Source: Cyanophora paradoxa
Lineage: Eukaryota > Glaucocystophyceae > Cyanophorales > Cyanophoraceae
Direction: 5' to 3'
NCBI GenBank assembly: GCA_004431415.1
Contig: QPMI01000068.1
Location: 1-64,000, forward strand
DNA length: 64,000 nucleotides
Part shown: positions 59,101-64,000 of the stretch, piece by piece
How positions within the stretch are numbered: the stretch's first letter is position 1
Layout: each line of letters starts with the position of its first letter
Translations under genes and position numbers: made by a program
The notes under the pieces: generated by a model
Databases searched by the model: none
Told to the model about the DNA's origin: nothing
What the model saw: the letters and a program-made list of their open reading frames with translations, nothing else

Positions 59101-60201
59101 TTCAGGGACAGGGGTCCTGTCGTCCTTTCCAATTGTAACCATGCCTAGGCGCAGTGGGTCAAGAACCTTCTCCGAAATGGACTTGAAAGAAATGCCCCAA
59201 TCATCTCCTTCAACAGGGTCTCGCCCATTCACCATCTTAAACAGTCCGTTGTAAGACCAATCGATGCGCTTGTATTTCCCTTTGGTCTTAGCCTTCTCAA
59301 ATGCTCCTCCAAACCATTTGATGAGGACATCAAAGACACACTTCCCAACCTTGAATGAGTCACCTTTTAAGAACATTTCCTTGAATGTGGTGGCTTGGGG
59401 GTTCCCTTCGTTTTTAATGAAATTCGAAATAATCATGGGAGCGTTTGTATTGTCTCTGAGAACTTGTTCATTTCTTGGGATGTATTCTTCATTATCTGTC
59501 GTGATGACTCTTTCAATTGTCATAATATCGGGGTAGGTATCTTGCTCAATTAGTTTTAGGTAGCGGAAATCTTGATTGGTCGAGTTAAACTCGATGACTG
59601 CTGCAATAAATTCAGCAATGACGGTCCCCTCAACACATGGGAACGTATTGAACGTGGATTGAACCAGACCAAGAGCATTCAGAAAAGCTGCCTTGGTACA
59701 CTGGATACCAAAGGGGCGATTGTTCCGAAGCCTCTTCGATTCGATGTAGGTCACACCATTCTCAGTGACCCTGTTCGCGTTTGCGGGAGCCTGTTCTCCC
59801 TCTTGCAACTCACGGAAGAGTCTCACATTCAGAGTGACCATGTTTCCAGGTGAGTTTTCAACAAACTCACGAAGGTTAGCCATCAATTGCTGGAAAGGAG
59901 TCAAGCGCTTCCGCTCTCTCGCTTGCTCCGCTTTCTTGTTTTGCTTCTCAACATTCTTAGCGGCTCTCTCAGCCCTCTTCTCCTTCTTCTCTTGCTTGCG
60001 ATACAAACGAGGCTCTACGATACCTCTCAGTGTATCTCTGATATCAATCAACTTTGGAATTCTAATTGCTTTGAAAGTAAATTCTCTCAAGAAATAGATA
60101 TCCTGCTCTCGGGTCAATTTGTCTTCTACTTTTGCTTGCATGTAGTAACCAAGAATCTCATCCTGTAAATTCTTCGAAATTCGATTACTTGGTCGAGGCA
60201 T
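56113..60201 (-). CDS. Element D PolB-SF1 helicase-HNH fusion protein (intact)
   Basis: 1362 aa from ATG 60201 (MPRPSNRISKNL, matching the element C start); a GTG 12 nt upstream is less likely. N-terminal basic coiled region; palm motif A YEFDMCKAYPYIVAL (~588), a motif-B-like KKQILVSAIGQTGKQ (~690), motif C region ALNTDCVYGI (~838) with Asn for the first Asp of DTD. SF1 helicase: LLGSVPGVGKTHMTV (~930), FDCIVIDEICQFKIGEL, TGDPYQNPPIQ (motif III, ~1045), LAYANTCHVVQGDTIR, KKWLYVALTRTTRLDD. C-terminal HNH-like finger: CLRCYNAM, ISVDRINNAVAHITKNCFLS, KCNCAAQ (~1315-1362). The only undamaged copy of three in this window. Probably replicates the linear viral genome. Confidence 0.9.
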   Translation of the reverse strand: MPRPSNRISKNLQDEILGYYMQAKVEDKLTREQDIYFLREFTFKAIRIPKLIDIRDTLRGIVEPRLYRKQEKKEKRAERAAKNVEKQNKKAEQARERKRLTPFQQLMANLREFVENSPGNMVTLNVRLFRELQEGEQAPANANRVTENGVTYIESKRLRNNRPFGIQCTKAAFLNALGLVQSTFNTFPCVEGTVIAEFIAAVIEFNSTNQDFRYLKLIEQDTYPDIMTIERVITTDNEEYIPRNEQVLRDNTNAPMIISNFIKNEGNPQATTFKEMFLKGDSFKVGKCVFDVLIKWFGGAFEKAKTKGKYKRIDWSYNGLFKMVNGRDPVEGDDWGISFKSISEKVLDPLRLGMVTIGKDDRTPVPELTFLPKTRNTHLTPSVAYVKIENGHMYLLNHNIKALTQSFNGSKPKDTNVPLSSRYKIIKQRRFKEFATNPDDILRIVRSDNPKNQSSIRICYGGSLDELLREFIVVHNYQVQPGFSQIGKATHIRFTIDDKDVVVTPPGNDTDVETAFEISFKNAEYRDKFEKLNLDMYRSLINTSNKSTYNEQTINAFKNGVQTALRGLFDVDEETFDEIRYNTDIYEFDMCKAYPYIVALMIKFVPVLSKFDVFKSVTITDAEQIEEYSFYYVKLDDKYFFKAKDKNGKEYEANTYNRYKRMIIDSKYNVVPGLVLKKHFEDFKDDISIKAVLRPYKLIPNLAGNTVARILDSDLDPVDKKQILVSAIGQTGKQRNSRVKTTIFHNRDDAIEFQKQNGGEVKIYLFGETLATYEETEFVLCEEEMTEPHIYYVNQVAEKQLIDGFMPLYTTLLSIMRMCMYEKCVELAKQQIRPLALNTDCVYGIAYEPIAPVSFDRNAFENIGKFSVKCCPNFSKKFSGEKKDLEAKRIRYGKFERATDFVKIENYSYTKHSVVDEYDTTAICDLLATQKRWVLLGSVPGVGKTHMTVEYGKRFRNPLYIVPTNKRVKEMKEQGLKNVKTIYDALHLKIDESNMDEIVGGNASGLVEFDCIVIDEICQFKIGELAALDHIMNEQFPDKVYIATGDPYQNPPIQDMSVDQDEYYLDILHRLFPNELLLQVNKRHETEEDRRKVEQIRIDLFEKGLSVSEVLAKYGFKVVDELEKTDIGIVYTNRKGAEVNLALHKMNYGDNVSIYAGGIKVVAKTRIAKGGKIVHNGFVYKIVKLSKDSFIIADIANKKDEIVLSRDAVKHFALAYANTCHVVQGDTIRCKGNRVVVFETGAPFVSKKWLYVALTRTTRLDDVVIYHDNFEMAHWKVWKRENNEKISTYKDQDRAANRQFDEHDYITWDWIKQRYGKQYGHCLRCYNAMDFEDISVDRINNAVAHITKNCFLSHIKCNCAAQ

Positions 60202-60210
60202 TTCTTTGTT

Positions 60211-60227
60211 CACTCTATTAATATATA
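60211..60227 (-). promoter_or_regulatory. Element D promoter word
   Basis: GTATATATTAATAGAGTG on the coding strand, 10 nt before ATG 60201, preceded by TACTTAAAGAAAAC-like sequence. A near match precedes the gene at 60443-60700. Confidence 0.5.
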
Positions 60228-60442
60228 CCTACAAAAGTTTTCTTTAAATACTTTTATACTCGCGTCAAATTTTACCGGCAAAACCAAAAGTCTCCAACAA
60301 AATATATTTAGTCGAGGGCATTTATAAAAATAACGAAGGGTTGGCTCGATCATCGAACTCTAAAAATAACAGAATGATTTTATTTGTGGTTCCAGCGCGG
60401 TTCCCACGGGTTTCTCAGAGCAGATCGCGCTGAGAAAAACGA

Positions 60443-60700
60443 TTAACAGAGATATTTCGATTTGCGACCACGGTTAGAATACGGGACACCATAGAGATAC
60501 TTCACAAAGCAGACTGCATTGGAAGCATAGAGACGCTGGGAACTCTCAACGATTCTCATGGCTCTGTAACACTCATCAGTATGGTATAAATCACGCATTT
60601 GCTTTGCGAATTTCGCATTATACTTTTTTAAATATTCCTGACCTTTTTCACTTTTACGATAACGATAAGTAGCACGCTTCTGAGCCTCACTGATTGGCAT
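60443..60700 (-). CDS. Small basic protein (85 aa), element D
   Basis: ATG 60700: MPISEAQKRATYRYRKSEKG, then EYLKKYNAKFAKQMRDLYHT, and a C-terminus NAVCFVKYLYGVPYSNRGRK. The N-terminal helix with 'RYRKSEKGxEYxxKYN' resembles the charged helices of the small element C proteins. No known domain. It has the element D promoter word and lies just upstream of the polymerase. Confidence 0.6.
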   Translation of the reverse strand: MPISEAQKRATYRYRKSEKGQEYLKKYNAKFAKQMRDLYHTDECYRAMRIVESSQRLYASNAVCFVKYLYGVPYSNRGRKSKYLC

Positions 60701-60712
60701 TTTGTCTTTTTC

Positions 60713-60729
60713 TACTCTCTTAATATATG
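60713..60729 (-). promoter_or_regulatory. Element D promoter word
   Basis: ACATATATTAAGAGAGTAG on the coding strand, 13 nt before ATG 60700; matches the word before the polymerase gene at ATATATTAA-AGAGT. Confidence 0.5.
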
Positions 60730-61049
60730 TTAAGAAATCTTTAAGTAGTTTTTCTGTCTGTATATAGCGAATAAACTCCTGTCAAATTTTGGTCCCGATT
60801 GCAGAGCATCCAGTACGAAAGAAGATGCTGGAAAAATGATAAAGCTACCGATACCCAGAAGGTTCACTTGTCGGCTGCAAGTTTCTACCACTGAACCCGG
60901 TAGAACAGGTGATTAAAGTGATTTACCTATGGATATTTCACTTCGCTCTACAACGCCTCCATAAAAATGAAGAAGTTTTGAGCCTACGGGATAGGATTGG
61001 TTACGTAGCGCTAACAATGTTCAAGATTTTTTAAATTCGGAAATGATCC
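60730..61049. other. No gene recognised
   Basis: A 320-base gap between two leftward genes. No start with a plausible frame and no strong hairpin seen. Confidence 0.5.
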
Positions 61050-61811
61050 TTAACGGCGATATCCAGGTCTGATCCCGAGCTTGGCAAACCCTGAGACCAT
61101 TGGAGCAGCATTTGGAATCGAGTTGACTGGATCAGCCTGCGAAGTGGCAACCCGAAGGATCGATTTATTGAGGACCGGCAAATCCGTTTTGTTGGAGTCT
61201 TGGTAATCGATTGTCTTTGCAATCAATTCGGTTGGTGATTCTTTTACAACTTGAACAGGTTCAGGGATGACTTCATGGGTTACTTCTGGTTTCTTCTCAA
61301 CCTTCTCCTTTGTGATTGGCTGTTCCTTGATCTTGTTTTCGTTTTTGGTCTCTGCTGCAATGCCATCAACAAGACTTTTAGCATACTGATATGTCACAGA
61401 TTTCAGTCCGCCAGTGGTTGAACGAATAAAGTAGCGGTTGCGATGGTCTTTCTCGGAATAGGTCGAGTAGAGCCTCTCGCCACCATCAAGCAGTTTCAGC
61501 AGTGTCGATGATGAGGCAACCTTATCCTTTGTGGATGATTTGAACTGCCCTTTCTTGATTCCTCGTTTGGCTCCGGGCATGCGGTTCAATGGGACTTGGT
61601 CAACCAGGGCATTATCATTGTTGCTGTTTTTCGTAGTGGCTTGGGTGAATTGGTTTCGTTCTTTATGGACTTCTTTATCGAGGTCACCAGTTCCGTATGC
61701 AGCGATTCCCTTCGATTTCTTATACCAGTTCCTTCCAGTCTCACCATTGCCAACATCCGCTTCAGCGGCTGGTTTGGACAAGAAATTCTTGGGCTGAGTC
61801 TTGCGAGCCAT
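61050..61811 (-). CDS. Unrecognised element D protein (253 aa), candidate virion-associated
   Basis: ATG 61811. N-terminus MARKTQPKNFLSKPAAEADV is basic; NRMPGAKRGIKKGQFKSSTK is a second basic patch; the centre LLKLLDGGERLYSTYSEKDH RNRYFIRSTTGGLKS looks folded; a Lys/Glu/Pro-rich linker (KEKVEKKPEVTHEVIPEPVQ) follows, ending GFAKLGIRPGYRR. No transmembrane segment. Placed next to the penton gene, so a structural or maturation role is likely but unproven. Confidence 0.65.
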   Translation of the reverse strand: MARKTQPKNFLSKPAAEADVGNGETGRNWYKKSKGIAAYGTGDLDKEVHKERNQFTQATTKNSNNDNALVDQVPLNRMPGAKRGIKKGQFKSSTKDKVASSSTLLKLLDGGERLYSTYSEKDHRNRYFIRSTTGGLKSVTYQYAKSLVDGIAAETKNENKIKEQPITKEKVEKKPEVTHEVIPEPVQVVKESPTELIAKTIDYQDSNKTDLPVLNKSILRVATSQADPVNSIPNAAPMVSGFAKLGIRPGYRR

Positions 61812-61847
61812 TTGTAATATCGAGACAAATTTATTCTACAGTATTTC

Positions 61848-62735
61848 CTATGACCGTGAGAACGGCAGGTAGAGTCCCTCCAACTCTTTTATGACATTCT
61901 TCAATGCTTTCTTCGTCAGATCTTTATCATCTTCAGTAATCAGTTCAAGAGTCATCGACCAGTCGGTAGTAATGTCTGCTGTGGCTCCGTTCCAGTAAGA
62001 AAGTCTCACATCTAGAGTCTCAACCTCAACCAAGCCATTCTGCTCGTGAACGATCATGGAATTATTCGATGAATCATATTTTAATAGACTGCCAACCGTT
62101 TGGTCAATCTCAATTTTTGCAATAGCATTGTTATCTCGTTTGTTATTGCTCACATATCTTCCTTTCAGTGGATCAACATGAAGAAGCAAATAGGAATTAA
62201 ATAGGAGATCTAATGGCATTTCACTATCAATGTAGTGAGCATAAGTAAAGGCTCCAACTGTGACATTAGATGATAGAGGACTCGATTGATAAAGTGTGTT
62301 TGCATTTTCAAAACCGCAGAAATTGGCTAAGAGTTGAGTGTTCATAGTGATTGAGAATGGAACCTCGCACATAAACCTTAGAAGCAATGTTGTGGGATCA
62401 TAGGTTACATAGAAATGGCGAGTGTAAGTTCCGCCACCCGCTTGATTATAGGGCTGGGATCCAATGCGAGCGATCAGATAATTCACCAGTGAATCGGGTG
62501 TATATGCACCTCGGAGGACTTCGTTGTTTCTATTCTTTGGGTTCCCAGCATTATCGAGTGTTTGAGTGGTGAGGGTTCCTACTTCAGAGAGGTTGTAAAG
62601 ATTGTGAAACATCTCAAAGTTCGTTACTCGACAGGCTCTGACCTTTTGGATCGCATAAGGGAGTCTGTATGTGAAATTAGTTGGGGTTCCATCCGATCGG
62701 TCCCTGGAATCAATATTGAGATAGTAACGCGTCAT
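61848..62735 (-). CDS. Penton / minor capsid protein (single jelly roll), element D
   Basis: 295 aa, ATG 62735. The N-terminal RYYLNIDSRDRSDGTPTNFT YRLPYAIQKVRACRVTNFEM FHNLYNL matches the 'NIDSRDR...F...LP..I' opening of minor capsid (penton) proteins in PLVs and related viruses. Beta-rich throughout (GGTYTRHFYVTYDPTTLLLR, VEVETLDVRLSYWNGA). These proteins close capsid vertices. It is transcribed divergently from the capsid gene, with 52 nt between their starts, so the two share a promoter region. Confidence 0.85.
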   Translation of the reverse strand: MTRYYLNIDSRDRSDGTPTNFTYRLPYAIQKVRACRVTNFEMFHNLYNLSEVGTLTTQTLDNAGNPKNRNNEVLRGAYTPDSLVNYLIARIGSQPYNQAGGGTYTRHFYVTYDPTTLLLRFMCEVPFSITMNTQLLANFCGFENANTLYQSSPLSSNVTVGAFTYAHYIDSEMPLDLLFNSYLLLHVDPLKGRYVSNNKRDNNAIAKIEIDQTVGSLLKYDSSNNSMIVHEQNGLVEVETLDVRLSYWNGATADITTDWSMTLELITEDDKDLTKKALKNVIKELEGLYLPFSRS

Positions 62736-62787
62736 TCTGTTTAATAAAGCATTTTAAAAATTTCTTTTGGTATTTTAAACATAAGAG

Positions 62788-64000
62788 ATGGCACTCACTG
62801 GAACTACCCTTAAGGAATTACTCGTAACTCCCGGTTCCGATCAAATTTATCTGTCCCCTGGTCTCCAGATTGGAACCAACCCCAAATACAAACCATTCCT
62901 CGAGCAAGTTCGTCCCCGAGGCAATACTTTTGGCTTTAAGAATACCGCTTACTTTGATCTACCTCGCAAGCAACTCCTTGCTGGTGTTTCGCTCTATTTC
63001 AAGATTGCCACTGGTGGTGGTGTAGCCTGCACCCTCCCCAATGGTGGTTCTTCCTATATTAATGAGGTCCGCTTTGTTCATGGTGGTTTCAAGTATATCA
63101 TCCCTGGTGACTGGATTACTGTGAATGCTCTGGTTGATACTGATCACGCTACCATGGGCAGCATGTATGCTTCTCTCGGTTACTTCAAAGAACTTGATCG
63201 TGAAAGCACAGATGAGGCTATGGAATACATTGTTAAAATCCCCGCTGCTTTCTGGGATGATGCTTACTTCCCACTATGCAAACTGGCGGATATGCCAACA
63301 ATTGAGGTTGATTTCCGTGATGCTGCAATTGTCCAGGTTCCCGCCGGTGGATCTGTTACCTTTGCGGATTGCTCTCTGATCTGCCAATTCGTTAACATCG
63401 CTTCGGCTGAGGCTGAGACACTCTTGAAGATGGCGAACGAACAAGGTGGCATTCGCATTCCGATCACAGAGGTCATCCACAAGAAGACCCGAGCGCTCAA
63501 AACCGCTGATGCTGGTGAATCGGTTGAGGTGACACTCGCTAATGTTTCCGGTCTGGTTCATTCGATTCTTATGACTGTTCGAGAGGTGAACAAACTGAAC
63601 ACCTACACTCATTCTGATTTCTGTGGTCATGTTTCGGATGTTAAGATTGATCAGTTCCAGATCTTCCACAACAATCGCTCCCTTGATATCTCCAACAAAC
63701 CCATTTCCGGTTTCCTCTCGGCAATGAATCACATTCCATCCCATTATAAGGGCGTTTCAGTTGGCAATACCACCTATGGATTCGAGTCTGGAAATGTTTA
63801 CGGAATTGTTCTATCCAAATCCGGAAAGGATTCACTCCACAACTCGGTTATGGGTTACCAGGATTTCTTCAACAGCAGTTCGAGTTACATGGATCTCACT
63901 GTTTCCGGATGCACTGATGCCGCTCCTGTTCAGGTTGATATCTATGCCCTCCGACACAATGTTATGGTACTCAATGGCTACAACATCTCTACCCTGAAAG
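62788..64000 (+). CDS. Element D major capsid protein (double jelly roll), cut by window end
   Basis: ATG 62788; 404 codons are visible without a stop. N-terminus MALTGTTLKELLVTPGSDQI, then FLEQVRPRGNTFGFKNTAYF, KIPAAFWDDAYFPLCKLADM, VTLANVSGLVHSILMTVREV, FNSSSSYMDLTVSG, QVDIYALRHNVMVLNG. Order and beta-rich pattern fit the polinton/PLV capsid family, and homology to the partial capsid at 53720 is clear along the shared part. It builds the icosahedral shell. Upstream GGTATTTTAAACATAAGAG may be its promoter. Only the last part is missing. Confidence 0.9.
   Translation, partial: MALTGTTLKELLVTPGSDQIYLSPGLQIGTNPKYKPFLEQVRPRGNTFGFKNTAYFDLPRKQLLAGVSLYFKIATGGGVACTLPNGGSSYINEVRFVHGGFKYIIPGDWITVNALVDTDHATMGSMYASLGYFKELDRESTDEAMEYIVKIPAAFWDDAYFPLCKLADMPTIEVDFRDAAIVQVPAGGSVTFADCSLICQFVNIASAEAETLLKMANEQGGIRIPITEVIHKKTRALKTADAGESVEVTLANVSGLVHSILMTVREVNKLNTYTHSDFCGHVSDVKIDQFQIFHNNRSLDISNKPISGFLSAMNHIPSHYKGVSVGNTTYGFESGNVYGIVLSKSGKDSLHNSVMGYQDFFNSSSSYMDLTVSGCTDAAPVQVDIYALRHNVMVLNGYNISTLK

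Overview
This window looks like nuclear DNA of an intron-rich, GC-rich microbial eukaryote (an alga or other protist; I cannot name the species) that has been invaded repeatedly by polinton-like viruses (PLVs) and retroelements. The evidence for a eukaryote is a nine-exon histone H3-type gene with GT-AG introns, a small gene family with a conserved ~55-nt intron, TATA-type promoters, TFIIB-like copies and an 11-kb LINE. The evidence for PLVs is repeated sets of integrase, family-B polymerase, packaging ATPase and double-jelly-roll capsid genes in DNA clearly richer in A+T than the host.

Host-like part (1-17740): three arrays of one ~90-110-bp repeat, one of them inverted (1-500, 11090-11395, 11715-12300); a decayed SLX1-like GIY-YIG nuclease; three tandem TFIIB-like copies; an unrecognised gene with a TATA box and a duplicated 3' end; two fragmented unrecognised coding regions; a BTB/SKP1-like gene; a CenH3-like H3 gene on the minus strand (12634-13888); and three paralogues of an unknown small protein (14666-16785) between two ~285-bp direct repeats.

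Element A (17741-33830): a PLV reduced to its polymerase-helicase-HNH gene and integrase. An 11-kb non-LTR retrotransposon (18037-29074) sits inside the polymerase gene and is flanked by a perfect 16-bp target duplication; the reading frame rejoins exactly across it. Then come 2.8 kb of host-like DNA with one frame-disrupted gene and two inverted-repeat elements.

Element B (about 36912-43050): S-adenosylmethionine decarboxylase, an integrase and a truncated patatin/F5-8C gene, interrupted by an unrelated 2.5-kb insert with a 584-aa ORF. Element C (about 43417-54649): DNA adenine methyltransferase, a second AdoMet decarboxylase, DUF5710 protein, integrase, polymerase-helicase-HNH, an AT-hook protein, small genes, packaging ATPase and the C-terminal half of a major capsid protein, with a shared promoter word (TTTTCTCCGG). 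Element D (54650 to the window end) begins abruptly inside the capsid gene of C. It carries iteron repeats, integrase, polymerase-helicase-HNH, two small genes, a penton-type protein and a major capsid gene that runs off the window. D is probably nested inside C.

In every element with a polymerase, one fused protein carries a PolB-type palm, an SF1 helicase and an HNH-like finger, and is followed at once by the integrase. This suggests one replication/integration transcription unit, with capsid and packaging genes elsewhere. Many apparent frameshifts are single-base losses in short homopolymers, so several 'pseudogenes' may be intact genes carrying assembly errors.
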